Source: Rhizobium sp. SL42 (GTDB lineage: Bacteria > Pseudomonadota > Alphaproteobacteria > Rhizobiales > Rhizobiaceae). Taken from it: DNA of 64,000 nt. The stretch covers positions 386,001 through 450,000 of the forward strand of contig NZ_CP063397.1 in assembly GCF_021729845.1 (NCBI RefSeq). The letters run 5' to 3'. The notes below the pieces were generated by a model that worked only from the letters and a program-made list of their open reading frames with translations, did no database searches and was not told the origin of the DNA. Made by a program: the position numbers and the translations under genes. Below, one piece after another: positions 55,183 to 63,354 of this stretch (positions are counted from its first letter, which is position 1; each line of letters begins with the position of its first letter).

Positions 55183-55629
55183 ATGCTGAAGGGAATTCAT
55201 CCTCTGCTTGGACCTGAACTGCTTCACGCCATAGCCACCATGGGCCATGGCGACGAAATCGTCATCGCCGATGGCAATTTCCCCTCGAGCACGATCGGGC
55301 CGCCCGTTGTGCGGGCCGATGGCCTCGGCGCCGTGGCGGTCCTCGAGGCCATTCTCGCGCATATGCCGCTTGATCAGTTCGTCGACGAGGCAGCCTGGTA
55401 CATGCAGATCGTCGGCGATCCCATCACCGTTCCGGAGATCTGCCAGGAGTTCGGCGCCATGGTCCAGCGCCTCAGCGGCGACTTCAAGCTGACATCGCTT
55501 GAACGCTTCGCCTTTTATGAGCGCGCCGCCAATGCGGCCTATATCGTCGCCACGACGGAGCTCAGGATCTATGGCAATATCATCTTGAAGAAAGGCGTCG
55601 TCTATCCGGAGGAAGTCCACCGCGTTTAG
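55183..55629 (+). CDS. fucU: RbsD/FucU family sugar mutarotase
   Basis: A 148-residue mutarotase that interconverts sugar anomers. Family residues are present: His22 in MGHGDEIVIADGNFP and the C-terminal ATTELRIYGNIILKKGVV. FucU acts on L-fucose and RbsD on ribose; the C-terminal Tyr-rich segment fits FucU better. It starts nine bases after the dehydrogenase gene and should supply that enzyme with the right anomer. A 212-base gap with new regulatory sites then separates it from the importer genes. Confidence 0.88.
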   Translation: MLKGIHPLLGPELLHAIATMGHGDEIVIADGNFPSSTIGPPVVRADGLGAVAVLEAILAHMPLDQFVDEAAWYMQIVGDPITVPEICQEFGAMVQRLSGDFKLTSLERFAFYERAANAAYIVATTELRIYGNIILKKGVVYPEEVHRV

Positions 55630-55719
55630 CCGCGGGCCCGTGCGGGCGAGCCTGCCGGAACGCCTGAAAAACAAGGCATCTGACGCAATGGGAGCTTGCG
55701 TTTTCTGCCCGCTTGATTT

Positions 55720-55771
55720 CTCCAGAATGCTGGAGTAGCGTGCCTCGGTAAAATGTTTTTTATCGATAAAA
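55720..55771 (+). promoter_or_regulatory. Operator candidates before the sugar importer operon
   Basis: TTTTATCGATAAAA at 55758-55771 is a perfect 14-bp palindrome. Its right part continues as GATAAAAGA, which matches the -10 region before the uxaA-type gene. CTCCAG (55720-55725) and CTGGAG (55730-55735) form another small dyad just upstream. Both lie 70-120 bases before the binding-protein start. The ATCGAT core also suits LacI-family sites, so the GntR link is a hypothesis. Confidence 0.5.
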
Positions 55772-55841
55772 GATCGTCTCGGTCGCGTTCTGCGGGAAGA
55801 TCTCACTGGAGGAACAGGACGCAAATTGAGAGGAGAACCAC

Positions 55842-56828
55842 ATGTCTATTCTGAACAGCATGACGCGCCGCGCCCTGATCGGGGTTGCCGGTGCTGCAAT
55901 GATGGTATCGGCAATGCCGGCTGCGTCCTTTGCGCAGGACGTCACCATCCCGATCATCGTCAAGGACACCACATCCTTCTACTGGCAGATCGTGCTTGCC
56001 GGCGCTCGCGCCGCTGGCAAGGATCTCGGCGTCACCGTTCCGGAACTCGGCGCGCAGTCGGAATCCGACATCAACGGCCAGATCAGCATTCTTGAAAACG
56101 CCGTCGCCGGCAAGCCGGCTGCCGTCGTCATTTCGCCGACCGAATTCAAGGCGCTCGGCAAGCCGATCGATGAAGCCGCCAAGTCCGTTCCGATCATCGG
56201 CATCGACTCCAGCGCCGACTCCAAGGCATTCACCTCCTTCTTGACCACCGACAACGTCCAGGGCGGCCGCATCGCCGCCGATGGTCTTGCCGCGGCCATC
56301 AAGGAAGCCACGGGCAAGGAAGAAGGCGAAATCGCCGTCATCACCAGCCTGCCGGGCGTCGGTTCGCTCGACCAGCGCCATGATGGTTTCATGGAGCAGC
56401 TCAAGGCCAAGTATCCGGGCCTGACGGTCGTTGCCGACAAATATGCCGACGGCCAGGCAACCACCGGTCTCAACATGATGACCGACCTGATCACCGCGAA
56501 CCCGAACCTTGTCGGCGTCTTCGCCTCCAACCTGATCATGGCGCAGGGCGTTGGCCAGGCGATCGCTGAAAACAAGCTCGGCGACAAGATCAAGGTGATC
56601 GGCTTCGACTCCGATGAAAAGACGGTCGGCTTCCTCAAGGAAGGCGTGCTCGCCGGCCTCGTCGTGCAGGATCCCTACCGGATGGGTTACGATGGCGTGA
56701 AGACCGCGCTTGCCGTTTCCAAGGGCGAGAAGGTCGAAACCTTCGTCGATACCGGCGCCAACCTCGTAACCAAGGCCAACATGGCCGAGCCGAAGATCGA
56801 CGCCCTTCTGAACCCGAAGGTCAACTGA
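55842..56828 (+). CDS. Ribose-class sugar-binding protein
   Basis: A 328-residue periplasmic binding protein of the RbsB type (family 2). The signal peptide (about 1-31, RRALIGVAGAAMMVSAMPA) ends with a probable cleavage after SFA. The body shows the two-lobe repeat with DTTSFYWQIVLAGA, PTEFKALGKPIDEA and VIGFDSDEKTVGFL. It delivers the pathway sugar to the ATPase/permease pair that follows. The ligand is inferred as L-fucose or a related sugar from the enzymes upstream. It carries its own promoter region. Confidence 0.92.
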   Translation: MSILNSMTRRALIGVAGAAMMVSAMPAASFAQDVTIPIIVKDTTSFYWQIVLAGARAAGKDLGVTVPELGAQSESDINGQISILENAVAGKPAAVVISPTEFKALGKPIDEAAKSVPIIGIDSSADSKAFTSFLTTDNVQGGRIAADGLAAAIKEATGKEEGEIAVITSLPGVGSLDQRHDGFMEQLKAKYPGLTVVADKYADGQATTGLNMMTDLITANPNLVGVFASNLIMAQGVGQAIAENKLGDKIKVIGFDSDEKTVGFLKEGVLAGLVVQDPYRMGYDGVKTALAVSKGEKVETFVDTGANLVTKANMAEPKIDALLNPKVN

Positions 56829-56839
56829 TCCGATCTTTC

Positions 56840-56867
56840 GTCACGCGCGGCTCGCGTCGCGCGTGAC
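56840..56867 (+). repeat. Intercistronic hairpin after the binding-protein gene
   Basis: GTCACGCGCG (56840-56849) pairs perfectly with CGCGCGTGAC (56858-56867) around an eight-base loop, starting 12 bases after the binding-protein stop codon. Only three T residues follow. It probably slows 3' decay or causes partial termination, so that more binding protein than ATPase is made, as for other periplasmic-binding-protein operons. Confidence 0.6.
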
Positions 56868-56942
56868 TTTCATGCAGGGAGGGCAAAGCCTTGGGAGAAG
56901 GCCAGCCTGCTCTTGAGACAACCGCGATCGCGGGAGGAAACG

Positions 56943-58496
56943 ATGACGGGACTGCACGATCTCAGCCACAGGCACGACGACACGCCGGAGCTTCTGGAGA
57001 CGGACCGGATTCCACCGGGAACACCGATCCTCGAGCTTGTCGGCCTGCAGAAGAAATATGGCGCCGTCGAAGCCCTGAAACCCGCGACCATCACCTTCCT
57101 GGCAGGCGAGATCCACGCCATCGTCGGTGAAAACGGTGCTGGAAAATCCACCCTGATCAAGCTCCTGACCGGCGTCATCCCCCGCACATCCGGCGAGATC
57201 TGTTGGTGCGGCAAGCCCGTGCCGCTCGCCGACCCCAACGAGGCGATCCAGCGCGGCATCAATGCGGTGCATCAGGAAGTCGTCCTCTGCCCGCATCTTT
57301 CCGTTGCCGCCAATATGTTTCTTGGCGACGAGATGTCGTCCGGCGGCATCATGCGCAAGAGCGCCATGACCACGGCCGCTCAGAATGTCCTGGACGACCT
57401 CGGTTTCAATCTGCCCGCCGGCGAAACGCTGGCCAATCTCACCATCGGCCAGCAGCAGCTGGTCGCCACCGCCCGCGCCGCCATGCGCGGCATCCGTTTC
57501 CTCATCTTCGACGAGCCGACGGCTTATCTGACCCGCCAGGAATCGGCCCAGCTCTTCCGCCTGATCCGCCGGCTGCAATCCGAAGGCGTGACCATCGTTT
57601 ATATCAGCCACCGCATGGAGGAGGTTTTCGAGCTGGCGGACCGCGTCTCGGTCCTGCGCGACGGCACCCATGTCGGTACCCGCCTGATTGGCGAGACCAA
57701 CGATGCCGAGCTGATTTCCCTGATGATCAACCGCTCGATCGAGCAGATCTACCACAAGGAAAAGCTGCCGATCGGTGCGACAATCCTGGAAACGAAAGAC
57801 CTCAGTGGTCCCGGCTTCAACGATGTGTCGATCACGGTTCACGCCGGCGAGATCGTCGGCCTTTACGGTCTGATCGGCGCCGGCCGCAGCGAATTTGCGC
57901 TTGGCCTCTATGGCCGTCAGCCCTGTTCGGCCGGGGAAGTCTACTGGGACGGCAAAAAGGTCACCATCAACAGCGAGCGCAAGGCCATGGACCTCGGCAT
58001 TGCGCTCGCCCCGGAAAGCCGCCGTGACCAGGGCCTTTGTCTCAACCTGCCGATCGGCCTCAACATCAACCTGCCGGTCTTCAAGCGCTTGAGCCGTGGC
58101 CTGACCATCAGTCGCAAGCTCGAGACCACCAATGCCGACAAGCAGATCAACGACCTGAAGATCAAGACGCCGACCCGTGCGGTCCTCGCGTCCGCCATGT
58201 CCGGCGGCAACCAGCAGAAGATCGTCATCGGCAAGTGGCTGAGCCACGGCGCCCGCCTGTTCATCTTCGACGAACCGACCGTCGGCGTCGACGTCGGCAC
58301 CAAGGCGGAAATCTACCGGCTGTTTGGCGAACTGCTGAAACAGGGGGCGGGCATCATCCTGATCTCCTCCTACCTGCCGGAAGTCTACGAACTCGCCGAC
58401 CGCCTGCATGTCTTCAGGCAGGGCAGGCTGGTCGCCAGCCATGATTACCGGGCCGCCTCGCATGAGGACGTGCTGACCGAAGCGATCGGCGTGTAA
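56943..58496 (+). CDS. Ribose-class sugar ABC ATPase (two-domain)
   Basis: A 517-residue RbsA/AraG-type ATPase with two fused nucleotide-binding domains. Domain 1 has Walker A GENGAGKST, signature-like LTIGQQQL and Walker B LIFDEPTAYL. Domain 2 has a degenerate Walker A (GLIGAGRSE), signature MSGGNQQKI and LFIFDEPTVGVDVG; this asymmetry is normal for the family. The ATG at 56943 has a GGGAGGA site six bases upstream. It couples with the permease gene 63 bases later. Confidence 0.94.
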   Translation: MTGLHDLSHRHDDTPELLETDRIPPGTPILELVGLQKKYGAVEALKPATITFLAGEIHAIVGENGAGKSTLIKLLTGVIPRTSGEICWCGKPVPLADPNEAIQRGINAVHQEVVLCPHLSVAANMFLGDEMSSGGIMRKSAMTTAAQNVLDDLGFNLPAGETLANLTIGQQQLVATARAAMRGIRFLIFDEPTAYLTRQESAQLFRLIRRLQSEGVTIVYISHRMEEVFELADRVSVLRDGTHVGTRLIGETNDAELISLMINRSIEQIYHKEKLPIGATILETKDLSGPGFNDVSITVHAGEIVGLYGLIGAGRSEFALGLYGRQPCSAGEVYWDGKKVTINSERKAMDLGIALAPESRRDQGLCLNLPIGLNINLPVFKRLSRGLTISRKLETTNADKQINDLKIKTPTRAVLASAMSGGNQQKIVIGKWLSHGARLFIFDEPTVGVDVGTKAEIYRLFGELLKQGAGIILISSYLPEVYELADRLHVFRQGRLVASHDYRAASHEDVLTEAIGV

Positions 58497-58559
58497 AACC
58501 GCTTTCCATCCGGCATTGCCAGACGAACGACATCAAAAAAGACGACAGGGAGAACGACA

Positions 58560-59531
58560 ATGAGCCTGGACACCACCGAAACCAAGGTCGCGCCAAAAAG
58601 GGGCATGAGCATCCTTTTCAGTCTGACCCTGCTCGGCCTCCTGTTGTTCCTCTGGTTGCTGCTGGCTTTTTCGACCAACAGCTTCTGGACACCCAACAAC
58701 ATCAGCAACTTGCTGCGCCAGGGTGCGATGACGGCTATCCTCGCCGTCGGCCAGACCTTCGTCATCATCACCGCCGGCATCGACCTGTCGGTCGGCGCGG
58801 TGGTCGGTTTTGCCAGTGTCATTCTCGCCTGGCTGCTCGCCGCCGGGGTGCCGCTCTGGATCGCCATGGGCATCACCCTCCTTGTCGGCGTGGCGATCGG
58901 CATGTTCCATGCTTTCGGCATCGTGCGCATGGGCCTGCCGCCGTTCATCATCACGCTGGCGACACTGACCTCGCTGCGCGGCATCGGCCTGCTGATCACC
59001 AATGGTTCGACCATCTCTATCTCGAACGACGCTTTCACCAATTTTGCCCGCGCCGATTTCCTCGGCGTGCCAAGCCTGTTCTGGATGGTCATCGTGGTCG
59101 CCATTCCGGCCTATGTGTTCCTGCATCTCAGCCGCTGGGGCCGTTATCTGTTCGCCGTCGGCTCCAACAGCGAGGCGGCCCGACTGTCCGGCGTCAACGT
59201 CAACCGGACGATCTATCTCGCCTATATCCTGTCTTCCACCTGTGCTGCCTTTGTCGGCATCCTGCTTGCATCCCGCATCGGCATCGGCAACGCCACGCAG
59301 GCCGAAGGCTGGGAATTGCAGGCCATCGCCTCATCGGTCATCGGCGGCACCAGCCTGTTCGGCGCGGTTGGTTCGGTCCAGGGTCCGCTGCTCGGCGCCT
59401 TCATTCTGGCAACGATCAACAACGGTGCCAACCTGCTGAACGTCAACTCGTTCTGGCAGCGCATCATCACCGGTGCCCTGATCATCCTGATCGTCTATTT
59501 CGACCAGTTGCGCCGCCGCGGCAGCCGCTGA
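58560..59531 (+). CDS. Ribose-class sugar ABC permease
   Basis: A 323-residue RbsC/AraH-type permease with eight to ten membrane helices. The family motif AVGQTFVIITAGIDLSVGA is seen near residues 62-80 and the cytoplasmic GSNSEAARLSGVNV loop near residue 200. It would form a homodimeric channel with the two-domain ATPase. A weak GC-rich hairpin with six T residues follows, before the zinc dehydrogenase gene. Confidence 0.93.
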   Translation: MSLDTTETKVAPKRGMSILFSLTLLGLLLFLWLLLAFSTNSFWTPNNISNLLRQGAMTAILAVGQTFVIITAGIDLSVGAVVGFASVILAWLLAAGVPLWIAMGITLLVGVAIGMFHAFGIVRMGLPPFIITLATLTSLRGIGLLITNGSTISISNDAFTNFARADFLGVPSLFWMVIVVAIPAYVFLHLSRWGRYLFAVGSNSEAARLSGVNVNRTIYLAYILSSTCAAFVGILLASRIGIGNATQAEGWELQAIASSVIGGTSLFGAVGSVQGPLLGAFILATINNGANLLNVNSFWQRIITGALIILIVYFDQLRRRGSR

Positions 59532-59546
59532 TCGCCACACGCACGG

Positions 59547-59572
59547 GAGCGGGTGTCCCCACTCTCTTTTTT
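59547..59572 (+). terminator. Weak attenuator between permease and zinc dehydrogenase genes
   Basis: A short imperfect GC-rich hairpin (GAG-C-GGG with CCC-CA-CTC) is followed by six T residues at 59567-59572. It may partly end transcription after the importer genes. The zinc dehydrogenase gene starts 37 bases later and has no obvious promoter, so read-through is expected. Confidence 0.4.
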
Positions 59573-59608
59573 CGACCAGACATCCCGGGTCTTCCGGAAG
59601 GACATACC

Positions 59609-60643
59609 ATGAAAGCCGCGCTCTGCCTTGAACCGGGTCGCCTCGAAATCGTTGATCGGCCATCGCCGCAGACGCCAGCTCCGGGCTTTGCCCGCCTTGC
59701 GATAAGCCATGTCGGCATCTGCGGCACCGACTACCACATCTACGAGGGCAAACATCCCTTCCTCGCCTATCCCCGCGTCATGGGGCACGAAATCTCGGCG
59801 ACCGTCGTCGAAGCCGGCCAGGGCGTCGATCTGGCGCCGGGCACGACGGTCATCGTCAACCCCTATATCGCCTGCGGCACCTGTATCGCCTGTCGCAAGG
59901 GCAAGCCGAATTGCTGCACGGCGATCAGCGTGCTCGGCGTGCATTCCGACGGCGCCATGTGCGAGGAAATCATCGTGCCTGCGGGCAATCTGTATCCGGC
60001 AAGCAATCTCTCGCTGGAATCGGCAGCAACGGTGGAGTTTCTCGCTATCGGCGCCCATGCCGTGCGTCGTGCGGCGATCCCGGCCGCTGGACAAGAGACG
60101 ATCCGCGCCCTGGTGATCGGCGCCGGGCCGATCGGCCTCGGCACGGCAATCTTTGCCCGTATCGCCGGCCAGGACGTAACCTTGCTCGATACCAGCGCCG
60201 AACGGCTGTCCATGGCCGCCGAACGACTGGGCTTCACCTCGGGCATTCTGGCCGGTGACGGCGTCGTCGAGGCTGTATCGGCCCGGACGCAGGGCGACGG
60301 ATTCGATGTCGTCTATGACGCCACAGGCTATCGCGGTTCGATGGAAAAAGCCTTCGCTTATGTCGCCCATGGCGGCAGCCTGGTTTTCGTCAGCGTCGTG
60401 AAGGAAGAGATCGTCTTCTCCGACCCCGAATTCCACAAGCGTGAAATGACCCTGATCGGCAGCCGCAATGCGACGAAGATCGATTTCGATCACGTGCGCG
60501 ATTGCATCGCCCGGGGTCAGGTACCGATCGACCAGCTGATCACCCATCGCACAACGCTTGCCGATGTAGCAGAGGACCTGCCGCGCTGGGCAAGCGAGAA
60601 GACCGGACTGATCAAGGCGATCATACGGATAGGTAACGGATAG
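59609..60643 (+). CDS. Zinc-dependent medium-chain dehydrogenase
   Basis: A 344-residue MDR-family dehydrogenase. Catalytic zinc ligands are Cys38, His60 and Glu61. The structural zinc site is Cys89, Cys92, Cys95 and Cys103. The nucleotide fold shows GAGPIGLG (about 171). The family oxidises sugar alcohols, threonine and related polyols (sorbitol or L-threonine dehydrogenase type). In this operon it may oxidise the 2-keto-3-deoxy acid made by the UxaA-type dehydratase, which would complete the oxidative branch; this is inference. It is the last gene of the operon. Confidence 0.88.
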   Translation: MKAALCLEPGRLEIVDRPSPQTPAPGFARLAISHVGICGTDYHIYEGKHPFLAYPRVMGHEISATVVEAGQGVDLAPGTTVIVNPYIACGTCIACRKGKPNCCTAISVLGVHSDGAMCEEIIVPAGNLYPASNLSLESAATVEFLAIGAHAVRRAAIPAAGQETIRALVIGAGPIGLGTAIFARIAGQDVTLLDTSAERLSMAAERLGFTSGILAGDGVVEAVSARTQGDGFDVVYDATGYRGSMEKAFAYVAHGGSLVFVSVVKEEIVFSDPEFHKREMTLIGSRNATKIDFDHVRDCIARGQVPIDQLITHRTTLADVAEDLPRWASEKTGLIKAIIRIGNG

Positions 60644-60666
60644 CCCCGGCAGGGCCGGTGAAGACA

Positions 60667-60699
60667 AAAGGCGGCACCGGCAAAACCGGTGCCGCCTTT
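60667..60699. terminator. Bidirectional terminator between zinc dehydrogenase and esterase genes
   Basis: A perfect 14-bp inverted repeat (60667-60680 with 60686-60699) encloses a CAAAA loop between the stop codons of the two convergent genes. A and T runs are short, three to four bases, but the stem is strong. Confidence 0.82.
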
Positions 60700-60702
60700 G
60701 TA

Positions 60703-61308
60703 TCATGCCCGAAGAAACGTGCTGATCGCCTCGATCTCGCCCTGCGAGATCTCGTGTCCACCCGGATGCAGCACGGTCTGGACGATCGCGCCCTGGCCTT
60801 CAAGATAAGCTGCAAGCGCTTCCGTCAGCGGCATCGGGCAGATCGGATCCCGCTGGCCCGCCGTGATCAGAACATGGCGGCCGGCAAGGCCCTGCTGCGC
60901 GGCCGGCGTCCACGGGATCAGCGGATGCATCAGCACGGCCCGATCGAACAGATCGGGCGCCTGGAACATCACCGAAGCCAGGATATTGGCACCGTTGGAA
61001 TAACCAAGCGCCTGGAACGCGCGGCCCGGATACCGTTCCCTGTATGCCGCGACAAAGGCGATCATCGCATCCGTTCGCTTGGCCAGATCGGGCATGTCAT
61101 AAACGCCCTCTCCCGTGCGACGAAAGAAGCGATTGGCGCCATATTCGGACACATCGCCGCGTGGCGAGACGATGCCAGCCTTGGGCTGGATGCGGGCAAT
61201 CAAGCCGGGAAACTGCTGTTCGTCGCCGCCCGTGCCATGAAAGGTGAAGACGACCGGGGCATCACCCTCGGGCGCCTGATGCAGATGTTGATAGCTATCG
61301 ATGGACAT
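60703..61308 (-). CDS. Phospholipase/carboxylesterase-type hydrolase (MhqD/YpfH-like)
   Basis: A 201-residue alpha/beta hydrolase of the carboxylesterase type. The triad is Ser104 (GYSNGA), Asp154 (GQRDPICP) and His185 (GGHEIS), with an FHGTGGDE oxyanion region. In Bacillus, MhqD is encoded with the VOC dioxygenase MhqO in quinone-detoxification operons; here the gene directly follows an MhqO-like gene (67-base gap). A role in hydrolysing ring-cleavage products is therefore plausible. No signal peptide is seen. Confidence 0.87.
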   Translation of the reverse strand: MSIDSYQHLHQAPEGDAPVVFTFHGTGGDEQQFPGLIARIQPKAGIVSPRGDVSEYGANRFFRRTGEGVYDMPDLAKRTDAMIAFVAAYRERYPGRAFQALGYSNGANILASVMFQAPDLFDRAVLMHPLIPWTPAAQQGLAGRHVLITAGQRDPICPMPLTEALAAYLEGQGAIVQTVLHPGGHEISQGEIEAISTFLRA

Positions 61309-61375
61309 AAAAGATCCTCGCGCTGGAGAAATGTTCGATGTGGAGGTGCCGGCCTGATCGGGCCGGCAAAGGCAA

Positions 61376-62308
61376 TCAATCCTTGATCTGCGGCAGATGC
61401 GCCTCGATCTGCGAGCGATACTGGGTGTAGCGGGTCGGCAGCTTCAAGGCCTCGCCGAGATGCGCGGTGTCCTCGTCACGGTTGAAGCCCGGCTCGTTTG
61501 TGGCGATTTCGAACAGCACGCCGCCTGGTGTGCGGAAATAGATCGCCCAGAAGTAGTCGCGGTCGATCACCGGCGTGACTTGATAACCCGTATCGAGCAG
61601 CGCCTTGCGCACTTCGAGCTGGGCTGCACGGTCATCCACGGCAAAGGCGACGTGGTGAACCGAACCGGCGCCGGCCTGGGCATGTTTCGCGCCCGGCAGG
61701 ACCTCCAGATCGACATAGTCGGCGCCATTGCCGCCGGGAATGGCGTAGCGCACCATCTCGCCCTGCTTGTCGATCTCCTGGTAGCCCATGAACTTCAGCA
61801 GTTCACCGGTTGCACCTTCGTCACGCAGACGCATGGTGACGCCACGAAAGCCGTGAATACCTTCGGAGGTGGCCACCGGCCCGCGGTCAAACGGAAGACG
61901 CTGGTCACCGTCGACTTCCGCCAGCGAGAAACCATCGCCATCCGGACCGGCAAAGCGCAGGCGGTTTTCGCCAAACAGGGTGTAGGGAGCCAGTTCGGCC
62001 ACGCCCTGGCTGCTCAGGCGCTCCTGCCAGAAAGGCAAAGTGCCCTTCGGAACGGAGAAGACGGTATCGGCGACTTCGCCGGTGCCGCGCTTGCCGGCAC
62101 CCATGTTGGCGAAGGGGAAATAGGTCATCACCGAGCCTGCATTGCCGACTTCATCGCCGTAATAGAGGTGATAGACATCCGGTGAATCGAAGTTGACCGT
62201 CTTCTTGACGCGGCGAAGGCCGAGCGTCTTGGTGAAGAAGTCGTTGTTGGTCTGGGCATCGGCGGCCATCGAGGTGACGTGATGCAGTCCTTTGATCTGG
62301 GTAATCAT
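61376..62308 (-). CDS. VOC-family ring-cleaving dioxygenase (MhqO-like)
   Basis: A 310-residue protein of two vicinal-oxygen-chelate repeats, each about 150 residues. Metal ligands expected in this class are visible: a His pair at 9-10 (GLHHVTSM), SVHHVAFAVDD in the second half, and Glu in GGVLFEIAT. Relatives cleave hydroquinones or catechols (MhqO, LinE type). It is divergent from the LysR gene and precedes the esterase gene, forming a putative quinone or aromatic detoxification unit. The ATG at 62308 has a GGAAGGA site. Confidence 0.9.
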   Translation of the reverse strand: MITQIKGLHHVTSMAADAQTNNDFFTKTLGLRRVKKTVNFDSPDVYHLYYGDEVGNAGSVMTYFPFANMGAGKRGTGEVADTVFSVPKGTLPFWQERLSSQGVAELAPYTLFGENRLRFAGPDGDGFSLAEVDGDQRLPFDRGPVATSEGIHGFRGVTMRLRDEGATGELLKFMGYQEIDKQGEMVRYAIPGGNGADYVDLEVLPGAKHAQAGAGSVHHVAFAVDDRAAQLEVRKALLDTGYQVTPVIDRDYFWAIYFRTPGGVLFEIATNEPGFNRDEDTAHLGEALKLPTRYTQYRSQIEAHLPQIKD

Positions 62309-62371
62309 GATTGTGATCCTTCCCGTCCAAACGGTTCGTGTTCAGTGTTGAAGCGAATATGGGGGATGGAT

Positions 62372-62386
62372 TATTTTCATAGAATA
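62372..62386. promoter_or_regulatory. Candidate LysR binding dyad
   Basis: TATT-N7-AATA at 62372-62386 forms a 15-base imperfect dyad containing a T-N11-A spacing (62374 to 62386), the usual LysR target pattern. It sits in the 124-base gap between the divergent lysR and dioxygenase genes, 47 bases before lysR. AT content here is well above the surroundings. Confidence 0.4.
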
Positions 62387-62432
62387 GGCATAATTCGGCA
62401 AACACTATTGCGATTTTCGTAAAGGTTGCTCC

Positions 62433-63335
62433 GTGGGCGAACTGGAATCCATCCGTACCTTCCTGACGGTCGCCGAAGAACGCAGCTTCAGCGCAGCGGC
62501 GCGGCTGCTCAACAGCACACCTGCCTCGATCACCCGCACGGTCGCAGCACTCGAAGACCGGCTTGGCATCCAGCTGCTTCTGCGGACAACCCGCAAGGTG
62601 TCGCTGACCTCGGCAGGCGCCGCCTATGCCGCCCGCGTGGCCCCCCTGGCCGAAGGGCTGGCACGCGCCACCGAAGAGACCAAGGACCTGCAGAAGGTGA
62701 CTGCCGGATCGCTGAAGATTTCGGCGCCGATGTCGCTCGGCATGAAAGTTCTGCCCGCCGTTCTTGGCCAGTTCGGCATCATTCACCCTCAGACCCAGGT
62801 CGCAATCGACCTTTCCGACCGCTTCGTCGATATCGTCGAGGACGATTACGATCTGGCGATCCGCATTTCGGGACCACCGAGCGACAAGTCGACGATCTGG
62901 CGAAAGATCTGCCCGGTGCCGCGCCTTCTGGTCGCTTCGAGGCAGTTCCTCGAGACCCATGGCACGCCACAGGTCCCCGAAGATCTGGTCAAACTCGAAT
63001 GCCTCAGTTACCAGGAGCATTCGATGAGCGAAATCTGGGAGTTGAGCCGGGCCGGCACCACCCGCAGCATCGAGGCGCGCGGCCGCTTTACCGTCAACAA
63101 TGGCGATTTTCTCACCCAGCTCGCGGTCGCCGGCGAGGGTATTGCCATGCTGCCACATTTCATCGTCGAGGAATTCCTCGATACGGGCAGGCTCGTCCAG
63201 GTCCTCGAGGGCTGGTCGACACCGGAAATCTGGCTCACTCTCTACTATCCGCCCTATGAACACCTGCCCCTGAGGGTGGCGACCTTCTCGGACTTTTTCG
63301 AAGCCTATATCCGGGAAAACTGGGGTGGCGCGTGA
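62433..63335 (+). CDS. LysR family regulator of the dioxygenase-esterase pair
   Basis: A 300-residue LysR-type regulator. The N-terminal winged helix (about 1-60, FLTVAEERSFSAAARLLNST) is followed by a linker helix and a periplasmic-binding-like effector domain (about 90-298). It resembles the AaeR/DmlR-like branch. The start is GTG at 62433 after an AAAGG site. Divergent orientation suggests that it controls the MhqO/MhqD-like genes in response to an aromatic or quinone. It is convergent with the Gfo/Idh gene (19-base gap). Confidence 0.9.
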   Translation: MGELESIRTFLTVAEERSFSAAARLLNSTPASITRTVAALEDRLGIQLLLRTTRKVSLTSAGAAYAARVAPLAEGLARATEETKDLQKVTAGSLKISAPMSLGMKVLPAVLGQFGIIHPQTQVAIDLSDRFVDIVEDDYDLAIRISGPPSDKSTIWRKICPVPRLLVASRQFLETHGTPQVPEDLVKLECLSYQEHSMSEIWELSRAGTTRSIEARGRFTVNNGDFLTQLAVAGEGIAMLPHFIVEEFLDTGRLVQVLEGWSTPEIWLTLYYPPYEHLPLRVATFSDFFEAYIRENWGGA

Positions 63336-63354
63336 ACGATCGGGTACCTGCCCA

